Of a DNA stretch of 64,000 bases, positions 10,601-17,143 are shown piece by piece. The notes under the pieces were generated by a model. It was not told where the DNA came from. It ran no database searches and was given only the letters and a program-made list of their open reading frames with translations. Origin of the DNA: Parendozoicomonas callyspongiae (GTDB lineage: Bacteria; Pseudomonadota; Gammaproteobacteria; Pseudomonadales; Endozoicomonadaceae); NCBI RefSeq assembly GCF_023502345.1, contig NZ_JAMFLX010000002.1, positions 62,001 to 126,000 of the forward strand, in the 5' to 3' direction. How positions within the stretch are numbered: the stretch's first letter is position 1; every line of letters begins with the position of its first letter. Made by a program: the position numbers and the translations under genes.

Positions 10601-11011
10601 ATGATCCACAAATATTTCAGCCCGGATGAAGCCTGGGAGAAAATGAGCGCTATCAGATCTGAACTTTTGGTCGGTGGTGCTACCCATAAAGAACGCTGTC
10701 ATTGTGCGGCCTTCTACGAAAAGGTTCTGGAACTTTGGCCGGGTAACGCTGAACTGTACAAGGAATACCTGCAGCTTATCTTCCAGCACAGTTTAAAGGT
10801 TGACGGGAAAGATAATTTTCATAATAGTCCTTCCGACAATGCCCTCAGGACTTGCAAACAAGGATTGCGTCGGTTCAAAGGGCAGCCGGAGGTGCAAAAA
10901 CAGCTGGTTCTTCTTTGGTGCAAGCAGGCTGATACATCGCACTCGAAAACAAAAGAGCAATTCATCCAAAAATACCTGAACGCGAGCGAAGCTCAAAGCC
11001 TGGCTATATGA
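4691..11011 (+). CDS. Giant 2106-aa modular protein with kinase-like core, pentapeptide-like segment and C-terminal repeats
   Basis: This very large protein matches no family I can name as a whole. ATG 4691 (MEGKSKISAV) has AGGA 11 bases upstream; an earlier ATG at 4568 adds 41 residues of poor quality. Near the N-terminus is a Ser-rich stretch beginning SSRKRSA (20-26). Around residues 650-860 there is a pattern recalling HipA/PI3K-like kinase folds: K677 in WYYLKP, E688 in ARSEVL, then WLGNRNIIG (N751, N753) and LNWSGAG (N774), where active enzymes usually carry Asp. Residues about 1447-1495 look like pentapeptide repeats (GADLSQCNI). The last 340 residues are TPR/HAT-like helical repeats, including three near-identical 121-residue units. 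There is no signal peptide. It is flanked by a LysR fragment and an intact LysR gene. It could be a host-directed effector or toxin; this is inference. Confidence 0.85.
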   Translation: MEGKSKISAVQQHPLPILSSRKRSATSSSSDSNTLPPSQKTKTDLATGSCTVHYTVQGETPLFSLSGGRLAPSDNDLRLCFRPEPALLPSVLTYEIQQLGEKLFFLQGVRCEYDASLQKLTLDFTRCQAKGGERCQLPLILCGHLKNKKPFTGDKTNSPSYGSGKMVIDLKLGEVVYTPASGNDILLSLPDISSGNSVCSPVERLVHIYHLLLQRALGEVLYNQRMLERIQCTLNNQQKKALLHELSSFDRLTTEDPDRLGFRLVIKEHEDGLMLNLADLDPDIARRVWGSCNHGELLQKIKGLLADIIPVESTGDNDLVFPVSTHQLADCLCQDVAYTTGVAFLDDQGRILRAPFVLAWEHPWASPGGESKTRLNPLLGALVESHAESGILPANLGYWHRLERDGHQRNTENAVYVVEPPGYDCSEGIHDPGDPILEFDNSQWCWFDFAGIRRGQLGERPLRRECSDIFSYLAFEQKRISTALQIRFPDVTVHVSGADADLAPNDACHGVTQAEPGAGYTPGSDFGIVTLTAIEPKSIKALDRELNAKKLQFETVTESGQTLFRVFDNPYSIYKKLGQSSQLPRHPLRAGTQYPSPYSMPAKTQAEPPSRLGLGEALKELHSLREKLAVSVVHRQHQNPHQASMPGTLESLYPLHIDDSGAGLYCDSTTGRWYYLKPCEDRHAARSEVLMARLAQASGLPVPETGLIPHREQSWVISAWQNNLQAGQQSLLSADRQQLARLFITAAWLGNRNIIGRGSDHAALGDDGCIYGLNWSGAGYFHGNRKRKSPDDARGFFGTVFELEDMCNPGKHRHAAQVFQTLAEEDVASIIPEFLEQAHRQVADLVREFGPESEGERRYLENTLYDRLCYLAIRYPANLPAITGSELAAIHCQGMPGIERPVVSQHIRDQRLIIGHRFNQQGEKETQVSIRLSPEKTTELAKLLELGQAHHDLRDRLEYFLSYRMNGKVMTKALRSDIEETASMAETLKKQLETGGSPMSWPLTEEMTEETSPKPADYISKLNTCISKLNTLSATPAGTKITASYDVKPPPLPVYLPRRVRSDWTFTQPVYEVKKNQDTGEREWHASGKAEIPFAGDICLYRVTLEPGYYNKSLASESRTICLEFHAPDADACSFDGCLRLVATGQDKQTLLALLQWLDDYGLDTRRPDTCQQQQHFEQRLHEWEDGSANRQVSSEKPCWQKHTCRINGRNIPLLPVSKQMDQTRQQQHRPVHELNFHRGTDSVLGKLLTTSATLLNFTDRVSQGQRADGIGNNSNITNNGANLVYTHFQSRDHAERQPHLVFKPWLLNRADSITITEYAGQSQSWYKRHEQRDRNTLQADNYRQFNFTRPVSLPESLESINVEFSRQYQQVLNVFKGAGFDHWPDGRPVQELIKVTRTLKEQYDDYCSSSAIPSWMKYIIQNAGFDQFQQLLRVNPELHLGNLVSLENIFIHDLRLTHWDLSRVCFRNTRLERITLVNCEIAGADLSQCNIKDVCWEYTDPSAHKVDLAWIADALEQELVNGGNPQQFNNLIRFNIDAGRLEKALQLLKVHEGSLGIPGIITHAERILLAKDVDCQKLLDWLRSIRRSASQSEFMTLKLKCAIRTDDANMLATYLEEFDQDELARAFRGLDVDNQKICWLHIRENVESSGNYSILNMLVRQKENLSLLEIWMSEKEHPALHRLWLISQASTDVEPEVLICKMQEAFARFPEAEELGSMTLADLIGIGSSISIKDRLASKGETKKLLELLDTERSQQNTYRRYRVVYEKALALWPGNAELYKEYLQRIFQHSLKLDGKGEVYDSPSENALRVCRQGLNAFKSEPEEQKHLVLLWCEKVTEPSQLTTKLTMIHKYFSPDEAWEKLSAIRSALFVGPSSYDEHYYCPAFYEKALKLWPGNAELYKEYLQRIFQHRLKLDGKGEGYDSPSENALRVCRQGLNAFKSEPEEQKHLVLLWCEKVTELSQLTTKLTMIHKYFSPDEAWEKMSAIRSELLVGGATHKERCHCAAFYEKVLELWPGNAELYKEYLQLIFQHSLKVDGKDNFHNSPSDNALRTCKQGLRRFKGQPEVQKQLVLLWCKQADTSHSKTKEQFIQKYLNASEAQSLAI
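7744..7784 (+). repeat. 21-bp tandem duplication inside the giant gene
   Basis: Two adjacent copies of a 21-bp A+T-rich unit (tattagcaaattaaacacgt plus g, second copy lacking the last base) encode ISKLNTC-ISKLNT in frame. The unit stands out from the G+C-richer sequence around it and falls between the kinase-like and later modules, where a linker is expected. Confidence 0.85.
10011..11008 (+). repeat. Three 363-bp tandem repeats encoding 121-residue helical units
   Basis: The unit beginning ggccgggtaacgctgaactg starts at 10011, 10374 and 10737, an exact period of 363 bp (121 codons). Copies 1 and 2 are nearly identical over most of their length at DNA level, while copy 3 has diverged and is shortened by the gene end. 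Each unit starts WPGNAELYKEYLQ and contains a long Cys/Leu-rich helix (LVLLWC), so they are probably stacked alpha-helical (TPR/HAT-like) repeats. Confidence 0.93.
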
Positions 11012-11262
11012 CGAACTCTTCAGGAGCTTTGTTGTACCGCTCAGATGTTGGGCATTTCATCGGTTATGGAGCAGGTATAGCTTTTGTTATTCCAGCGGCA
11101 TCTGCAAGTATTTATATACCCGATAGCTTTGTTGCAAACTGTCCAATGTGGCAGATGAATGGGTATCCTGAGTTTGTCGTCTTAATAGGTGTGCTTGATA
11201 ATCTATTTCCTTCTCCAGAAGGTACTGCACTAACTACAGGCATTGGTTTTTTAAAAGCGTAA
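11008..11262 (+). CDS. Doubtful 84-aa ORF coupled to the giant gene
   Basis: An ATG at 11008 overlaps the giant gene's stop as ATGA and opens an 84-codon frame with a hydrophobic stretch (FIGYGAGIAFVIPAASAS). Its end overlaps the last 29 bases of the convergent lysR gene. I recognise no family. The overlap geometry suggests translational coupling, but there is no independent evidence of coding, and it may simply be an open frame in the spacer. If it is not a gene, 11012-11233 is empty. Confidence 0.25.
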   Translation: MTNSSGALLYRSDVGHFIGYGAGIAFVIPAASASIYIPDSFVANCPMWQMNGYPEFVVLIGVLDNLFPSPEGTALTTGIGFLKA

Positions 11263-12109
11263 TCAATGCTATTCCGGCGTTGGAGAGTGTTCTGCTCTGG
11301 TGATGAAGGTAACCAAGAGTACGATGTACTGAGATTCCTTCCGGAGTAATATCGCGGAGACTGTCGTCAAGCATGGTCTTTGGCAGAACACTCCAGGCTA
11401 ACCCTATACTGACCATCATCTTCAGTGTTTCCAGATAATTGGACTCCATGGCGATATCAATTTCCAGGTGCTGGGCATTGAAATAGTCCATCACAATTCT
11501 TTTTGTGAAGGTGTTATCTCCCGGGAAAACAGCGGGATGTTGGCTGATATCCTTCAGGGACAAATTCTTTTCACTGGCGAGGGGGTGGTCTTTAGACACT
11601 GCAAAAACCAGCGGGTCATGCCAGACCGGGCGGGAGACAAATTTGCTTTTATTCTGATTAGGAGAAAGCGTAATAATTCCCAGTTCAATTTCACTTCGCT
11701 GCACAGCCCCGTAAGCCCATTCGGAATCGACAAACCTTATGTCCAGCGAAACATCCGGATAATGCTGTTTAAATGTTTTCAGAACAGGTGGAAGCCTGTG
11801 AAGACCAATATGGTGACTGGTGGCAATACTCAGTTTACCGGCCACATTGCCTGAAAGGTTGGTCAGAGCCAGGCGGGTATCATCAATATCCTTGAGGATA
11901 TGGCGTGCCCGTTCTATCAAAAGTACACCAGCCTCAGTTGGCACAACAGAGCGGCCAACCCTGTCGAACAGCTTGATTTCCAGCTGACTCTCCAGCAAAG
12001 CAATTCTTTTGCTGATGGCCGGCTGGGTCAGATGCAGTTTTTCACCAGCCAGAGAAAATGAGCCAGTTTCGGCTACTGCGAGAAAGGCTGTCAGGTTCTG
12101 GCTGTCCAT
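11234..12109 (-). CDS. LysR-family transcriptional regulator beside leuCDB
   Basis: This is a DNA-binding regulator of 291 residues, the usual LysR length. The N-terminal winged helix-turn-helix is typical (FLAVAETGSFSLAGEKLHLT, then QPAISKRIALLE), followed by a two-lobed substrate-binding domain. It is divergent from leuC, with 494 bp between them, the same arrangement as in Pseudomonas, where a LysR gene precedes leuC. Control of leuCDB, or of itself, in response to a small molecule is therefore plausible but inferred. A decayed copy of part of this gene family lies at 3119-3214. ATG 12109 is the first in-frame start and gives a normal N-terminus (MDSQNLTAFLAVAE). Confidence 0.93.
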   Translation of the reverse strand: MDSQNLTAFLAVAETGSFSLAGEKLHLTQPAISKRIALLESQLEIKLFDRVGRSVVPTEAGVLLIERARHILKDIDDTRLALTNLSGNVAGKLSIATSHHIGLHRLPPVLKTFKQHYPDVSLDIRFVDSEWAYGAVQRSEIELGIITLSPNQNKSKFVSRPVWHDPLVFAVSKDHPLASEKNLSLKDISQHPAVFPGDNTFTKRIVMDYFNAQHLEIDIAMESNYLETLKMMVSIGLAWSVLPKTMLDDSLRDITPEGISVHRTLGYLHHQSRTLSNAGIALITLLKNQCL

Positions 12110-12603
12110 TACATTACCCCAAATTTTTCGAGCTGGCAGATGATAATGTGTTGGTGGGGTTGATATCCAGAGTTTTAACCTGTAATGAAATCACAACAGG
12201 CCCTAAGCTTCTGGTCTTGAACAACTTGCCTATGTACATCAGATGTTTCCATACCTTCAAATTCTCTTGAACTCTCAGCGGTAAACCTAAACAAATCCGT
12301 GTTTGCGGTGTCAGCAAATTTGAAGGTCAATTTTGAATCCATCTTTCATATTTCCCAGTGAAAATAATTTGTCACCTGTTTGGGCATAAGACATGGCTTA
12401 ATGCTTAAGTATCCGCAGTTTGAATAACAGTAGAGTTAGCTTTGGCGGTTCTTGCATGATCAAAACATGAGAAAGTGAATAAGCCTTGTCCTATTCCAAA
12501 TAGTTATAGAATAAATTAAAAAGATGAATTTGTTTTATCTGGAGGGCTGCCTTAGGATGCATAGGTATAAATACAAAGCAGAAGTTGCCGGAGGAGGTGC
12601 GCT
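12110..12603. other. 494-bp lysR-leuC divergent intergenic region
   Basis: The gap is A+T-rich and should carry the promoters of lysR (minus) and leuC (plus). I saw one candidate operator (12492-12513, listed separately) and a small upstream reading frame with a good ribosome binding site (ATG 12557, 31 codons, stop at 12652) that overlaps the leuC start. I saw no leader peptide rich in Leu codons, no T-box and no clear terminator. Confidence 0.5.
12492..12513. promoter_or_regulatory. Candidate LysR-type operator upstream of leuC
   Basis: An inverted repeat TATTC-N12-GAATA, which contains the T-N11-A core that LysR proteins favour, lies about 90 bp upstream of the leuC start in the lysR-leuC gap. 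The arms are short, so this is only a candidate. Confidence 0.35.
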
Positions 12604-14037
12604 GTGGTTGGTAGAACGCTCTATGACAAGTTGTGGGATGACCATCTGGTAAAAAGCCGGGATGATGGTTCTGCCCTCCTTTATATAGATCGTCAGCTGC
12701 TGCATGAAGTTACATCCCCTCAGGCTTTTGAAGGCCTGCGTCTGGCCGGGCGCAAGCCCTGGCGGATTAACGCTAATCTGGCTACGCCTGACCATAATGT
12801 GCCAACAACAGTCAGCGAGCGAAAGGAAGGTATTGAGGGGATCGTAGACCCTGTTTCCCGAATTCAGGTACAGACCCTGGATGACAACTGTGATGAGTTC
12901 GGGATTGTCCAGTATGCCATGAAAGATATCCGCCAGGGTATTGTTCATGTCGTAGGCCCAGAGCAGGGAGCCACTCTGCCGGGAATGACCGTGGTTTGCG
13001 GGGATTCCCATACCGCAACCCATGGTGCATTTGGAGCGCTGGCACATGGTATTGGTACCTCGGAAGTCGAACATGTTCTGGCTACCCAGTGCCTGGTCGC
13101 GAAGAAAATGAAAAACATGCGCGTCAGGGTGGAGGGAGAGCTGGGTCGAGGTGTCACTGCCAAAGATATTGTACTGGCGGTCATCGGTAAAATCGGTACA
13201 GCGGGGGGGACTGGCTGTGCGATCGAGTTTACTGGCAGTGCAATTGAGTCGCTGTCCATGGAAGGACGGATGACTATCTGTAATATGGCGATTGAGGCCG
13301 GGGCCCGGGTCGGGCTGGTGGCAGTTGATCGCAATACTATCGATTACGTTAAGGGTCGTCCCTGTGCTCCGACAGGTTCTGACTGGGAAGCGGCCGTTGA
13401 TTACTGGCTGACCCTGCACACTGATGTTGATGCAGTATTTGATTATGAAGTCGAGCTGGCTGCTGAAGATATCAAGCCCCAGGTGACTTGGGGTACCTCT
13501 CCGGAAATGGTTGCTGCCGTTGACCGCTGTGTACCTGATCCTGAGCAGGAAGACGATGAAACCAAAGCAGAGGGAATTCGTCGTGCACTTACCTATATGG
13601 GGCTGGAAGCCGGTCAGGCATTAACATCTATCCAGTTGGACAGGGTCTTTATCGGTTCTTGTACTAACTCCCGTATTGAAGATCTTCGTGAAGCGGCGGC
13701 TGTTGTTAAGGGCCGTAAGGTGGCTGAGACCATCAAGCAGGCCATGGTTGTCCCAGGTTCCGGTCTGGTCAAGAAGCAGGCCGAGGAGGAAGGGCTTGAC
13801 CAGATCTTTATCGAAGCCGGTCTGGAATGGAGAGAGCCGGGTTGTTCCATGTGCCTGGCCATGAACGCAGATCGCCTTGGGGAAGGTGAACACTGTGCTT
13901 CAACATCCAACCGCAATTTTGAAGGACGCCAGGGATTCGGAGGGAGAACCCATCTGGTCAGTCCGGCCATGGCCGCTGCGGCAGCCGTCACTGGTCGTTT
14001 TATCGATGTGCGCGATTTGATGGAGGAGTCAGCATGA
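12604..14037 (+). CDS. leuC: 3-isopropylmalate dehydratase large subunit
   Basis: LeuC with LeuD forms the [4Fe-4S] isopropylmalate isomerase that interconverts 2- and 3-isopropylmalate in leucine synthesis, in the cytoplasm. The protein has 477 residues, as is usual. It shows the aconitase-family cluster cysteines in GSCTNSR and CSMC near the C-terminus, and the conserved [12 protein letters not shown]. The start is GTG 12604, supported by a strong GGAGGAGG about 8 bases upstream and by the family N-terminus ([11 protein letters not shown]). It is the first gene of leuC-leuD-leuB-asd and overlaps leuD as ATGA, which indicates translational coupling. Confidence 0.97.
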   Translation: MVGRTLYDKLWDDHLVKSRDDGSALLYIDRQLLHEVTSPQAFEGLRLAGRKPWRINANLATPDHNVPTTVSERKEGIEGIVDPVSRIQVQTLDDNCDEFGIVQYAMKDIRQGIVHVVGPEQGATLPGMTVVCGDSHTATHGAFGALAHGIGTSEVEHVLATQCLVAKKMKNMRVRVEGELGRGVTAKDIVLAVIGKIGTAGGTGCAIEFTGSAIESLSMEGRMTICNMAIEAGARVGLVAVDRNTIDYVKGRPCAPTGSDWEAAVDYWLTLHTDVDAVFDYEVELAAEDIKPQVTWGTSPEMVAAVDRCVPDPEQEDDETKAEGIRRALTYMGLEAGQALTSIQLDRVFIGSCTNSRIEDLREAAAVVKGRKVAETIKQAMVVPGSGLVKKQAEEEGLDQIFIEAGLEWREPGCSMCLAMNADRLGEGEHCASTSNRNFEGRQGFGGRTHLVSPAMAAAAAVTGRFIDVRDLMEESA

Positions 14038-14684
14038 AAGCGTTTACCAGTCATACCGGCGTGGTTGCGCCACTGGATCGTGCCAATGTCGATACCGATA
14101 TGATTATTCCCAAACAGTTTCTGAAGTCCATCAAGCGTACCGGCTTTGGCAAGAACCTGTTTGATGAACTGCGCTACCTGGATGAAGGCAAACCGGATCA
14201 GGATTGTACGGGGCGTCCGCTGAATAAAGAGTTTGTCCTCAATCAGCCACGCTATGCAGGAGTATCTGTCCTGCTGGCCCGTAAGAACTTTGGCTGTGGT
14301 TCAAGTCGTGAACATGCGCCCTGGGCATTGGACGACTATGGTTTCCGATGCGTTATCGCCCCCAGCTTTGCGGATATTTTCTTTAACAACTGCTTCAAGA
14401 ATGGTTTGCTGCCAGTTGTTCTTGACGAGCAAACAGTTGATCAGTTGTTCTCCGCCTGTGAAGCGCAGGAAGGCTATAAGCTGACAATTGATCTTGAACG
14501 TCAGGTTGTGGTGACGCCTGAAGGTGCTAAATTCGCATTCGAGGTGGACCCGTTTAGAAAAGAGTGTTTACTGAAAGGCCTGGATGAAATCGGTCTGACT
14601 CTGCAGGAGTCAGCAACCATCCAGACTTTTGAAGTCAGCCACGAGAGAAAGTTTCCCTGGTTGTTTGCGGAATTAAGAGACTAA
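14034..14684 (+). CDS. leuD: 3-isopropylmalate dehydratase small subunit
   Basis: LeuD is the swivel-domain subunit that completes the LeuCD isomerase. Its 216 residues are normal. The signature [13 protein letters not shown] (near residue 84-96) and the N-terminus with [16 protein letters not shown] are family hallmarks. Its ATG overlaps the leuC stop by four bases (ATGA), so the two subunits are probably made in equal amounts. leuB follows 23 bp later with a GGGAG ribosome binding site. Confidence 0.97.
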   Translation: MKAFTSHTGVVAPLDRANVDTDMIIPKQFLKSIKRTGFGKNLFDELRYLDEGKPDQDCTGRPLNKEFVLNQPRYAGVSVLLARKNFGCGSSREHAPWALDDYGFRCVIAPSFADIFFNNCFKNGLLPVVLDEQTVDQLFSACEAQEGYKLTIDLERQVVVTPEGAKFAFEVDPFRKECLLKGLDEIGLTLQESATIQTFEVSHERKFPWLFAELRD

Positions 14685-14707
14685 TAAGAAGTACGGGGAG
14701 TCAAAGA

Positions 14708-15799
14708 ATGAAAAAGGTTTTGATCCTGCCTGGTGATGGTATCGGTCCTGAGATTACAACTCAGGCCGAACGGGTTCTGGATGCAGTCAATCAGCATTTC
14801 AATCTCGGCATATCGACCCAGCATGGGCTTGTGGGCGGTGCAGCTATTGATGTTACCGGTGTTCCGCTGCCTGGTGAAACGCTGGCTGCGGCAACAGAGT
14901 CTGATGCCATTCTGCTGGGTGCTGTCGGTGGTCCCAAGTGGGATAACCTGGAAATGGCACTGCGTCCGGAAAAGGGCCTGCTGGGTCTTCGTTCCGGTCT
15001 TGAGCTGTTTGCCAATCTGCGTCCGGCAATTCTCTACCCCCAGCTGGCTGATGCATCTTCACTGAAACCGGAGATTGTCAGTGGCCTGGATATTCTGATT
15101 GTCCGGGAGCTGACCGGTGGTATCTACTTTGGCCAGCCCCGTGGTATCCGCACCCTGAACGATGGTGAACGACAGGGTTATAACACCTACGTTTACAGCG
15201 AGTCAGAGATCGAGCGCATTGGCCGTGTCGCTTTTGAGGCGGCCCAGAAGCGTGGTGGTAAACTCTGTTCCATTGATAAGCATAATGTTCTGGAAGTTAC
15301 CGTGCTGTGGCGTGAAGTGATGGATCGCCTGGCTCCTGAGTATCCGGATGTACAGCTGTCACATATGTATGTTGATAACGCGGCCATGCAGCTGGTGCGG
15401 GCACCCAAACAGTTTGATGTTATGGTGACCGGCAATATGTTTGGCGATATTCTCTCCGACTGTGCTGCCATGCTGACTGGCTCGATTGGCATGCTGCCTT
15501 CTGCTTCACTGGATGCCAATAATAAAGGTATGTATGAACCGGTTCACGGTTCTGCACCTGATATTGCCGGTCAGGATCTGGCTAATCCACTGGCGACCAT
15601 TCTCTCTGTGTCCATGATGCTGCGTTACTCCTTTGGTGCTGTTGATGCGGCTGCTGCTATTGAGCAGGCGGTCAGCAGTGTTCTTAATCAGGGTGTTCGT
15701 ACGGGTGATATCTTGTCTGAGGGTTGCGAAAAAACCGGTACCCGTGGTATGGGTGATGCCGTTGTTAAAGAGCTGATTCAGGCATTGAGCGAGGTATAG
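14708..15799 (+). CDS. leuB: 3-isopropylmalate dehydrogenase
   Basis: LeuB oxidatively decarboxylates 3-isopropylmalate with NAD+ to give 2-oxoisocaproate, the last carbon-skeleton step of leucine synthesis. The protein has 363 residues. The catalytic Tyr lies in [13 protein letters not shown] and the catalytic Lys in SIDKHNVLE; the metal-binding Asp residues lie in the [10 protein letters not shown] and GDILSDCAA motifs. It opens with [16 protein letters not shown], typical of the family. It sits between leuD and asd on the same strand with short gaps, so it belongs to the leuCDB-asd operon. Confidence 0.97.
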   Translation: MKKVLILPGDGIGPEITTQAERVLDAVNQHFNLGISTQHGLVGGAAIDVTGVPLPGETLAAATESDAILLGAVGGPKWDNLEMALRPEKGLLGLRSGLELFANLRPAILYPQLADASSLKPEIVSGLDILIVRELTGGIYFGQPRGIRTLNDGERQGYNTYVYSESEIERIGRVAFEAAQKRGGKLCSIDKHNVLEVTVLWREVMDRLAPEYPDVQLSHMYVDNAAMQLVRAPKQFDVMVTGNMFGDILSDCAAMLTGSIGMLPSASLDANNKGMYEPVHGSAPDIAGQDLANPLATILSVSMMLRYSFGAVDAAAAIEQAVSSVLNQGVRTGDILSEGCEKTGTRGMGDAVVKELIQALSEV

Positions 15800-15804
15800 A
15801 CAGG

Positions 15805-16938
15805 GTGAATGCTGTGAAGAAAAAGGTTGGACTGATCGGGTGGCGGGGCATGGTTGGTTCCGTCCTGATGCAAAGGATGGCGGAAGAGGGTGATTTTGCC
15901 AAAATTGAACCTGTCTTCTTTACCACCTCCCAGGCAGGACAGCCAGGGCCTGCCCATCTTGTTGGCGACAATGCTTCTATTCCGGCGCTGAAAAGTGCGT
16001 ATGAGGTTTCCGAGCTGACGGAGATGGATATTGTCATCTCCTGCCAGGGCGGAGACTTTACCGGTGAGGTTTATCCCAAACTGCGTGAAACGGGATGGAA
16101 TGGTTACTGGATTGATGCAGCATCCAAGCTGCGCATGAAAGATGATGCCGTGATTGTCCTTGATCCTGTCAATCGCCAGGTGATTGATCAGGCCCTTGAG
16201 GATGGTGTCAAAACGTTTGTTGGCGGTAACTGTACTGTCAGCCTGATGCTGATGGCAATGGGCGGTCTGTTCCGGGAAGGTCTGGTGGACTGGACCAGTG
16301 CCATGACTTACCAGGCTGCCAGCGGTGGTGGTGCACGTCATATGCGTGAACTGCTGAACGGTATGGGAGTGATTCATTCCTCGGTAGCCGAAGAGCTGGC
16401 CAATCCAGCGTCAGTCATTCTTGATATTGATCGCAAGGTTACGGAAACCATTCGTGGCGGTCTGGATACCAGGGAGTTTGGTGTACCTCTGGCCGGCAGT
16501 CTGATTTCTTATATTGATACCCAGCTGGATAACTTCCAGAGCCGTGAAGAGTGGAAAGGGCAGTCCGAAACCAACAAGATTCTTGGCCTTCAAAGCAACC
16601 CGGTTCCGGTTGATGGTCTCTGTGTGCGTGTCGGTGCTATGCGCTGTCACTCCCAGGCCCTGACAGTGAAGCTGACCCGCGATGTTCCACTGGCTGATAT
16701 TGAGTCCATTCTCGGTGAAGCCAATGATTGGGTCGAAGTCGTTGCCAATAACCGTGATGACTCCATGCACAAACTTAGCCCGGCAGTGGTCAGTGGCTCC
16801 ATGCACGTACCCGTTGGCCGCCTGCGTAAGATGAATATGGGGCCGGAGTATTTGTCTGCTTTCACTGTTGGGGATCAACTGTTGTGGGGGGCTGCAGAGC
16901 CTTTGCGTCGAATGTTGAATATTGTGATAGCTGACTAA
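15805..16938 (+). CDS. asd: Aspartate-semialdehyde dehydrogenase
   Basis: Asd reduces aspartyl phosphate to aspartate semialdehyde with NADPH, the branch point to lysine/diaminopimelate, threonine and methionine. It has about 375 residues, as in the bacterial class. The nucleotide-binding start ([18 protein letters not shown]) and the active-site Cys in [15 protein letters not shown] are present. There are two possible GTG starts, 15805 and 15814. The second (MKKKVGLIG) also has AGGG at a good distance and may be the real one. It follows leuB by 5 bases, the usual order in Pseudomonas. Downstream, the order breaks because the OTU gene is inserted before usg. Confidence 0.96.
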   Translation: MNAVKKKVGLIGWRGMVGSVLMQRMAEEGDFAKIEPVFFTTSQAGQPGPAHLVGDNASIPALKSAYEVSELTEMDIVISCQGGDFTGEVYPKLRETGWNGYWIDAASKLRMKDDAVIVLDPVNRQVIDQALEDGVKTFVGGNCTVSLMLMAMGGLFREGLVDWTSAMTYQAASGGGARHMRELLNGMGVIHSSVAEELANPASVILDIDRKVTETIRGGLDTREFGVPLAGSLISYIDTQLDNFQSREEWKGQSETNKILGLQSNPVPVDGLCVRVGAMRCHSQALTVKLTRDVPLADIESILGEANDWVEVVANNRDDSMHKLSPAVVSGSMHVPVGRLRKMNMGPEYLSAFTVGDQLLWGAAEPLRRMLNIVIAD

Positions 16939-17143
16939 TGCATGGCCTCAATGAGTTTGACACTTGGCAGGTAATCATCTGCCGAATCATACTTGCTGTT
17001 TTCCACCCTGCTGGGCCGTCCTGCCAAGAGCAGTTTTCAGGCCATCCCAAGCTTTTGGGGACAGCAACTATGACACGGCAATCTCACTGATATGATGTAC
17101 CAGCAGAAAAATTCAACGAAACCAGTGTAATTTGGTTGATTGA

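Noticed and set aside
12535-13419. Long minus-strand open frame (294 codons) opposite leuC
   Set aside because: It lies antisense to leuC, whose product matches its family along its length. The antisense translation resembles nothing and has no ribosome binding site.
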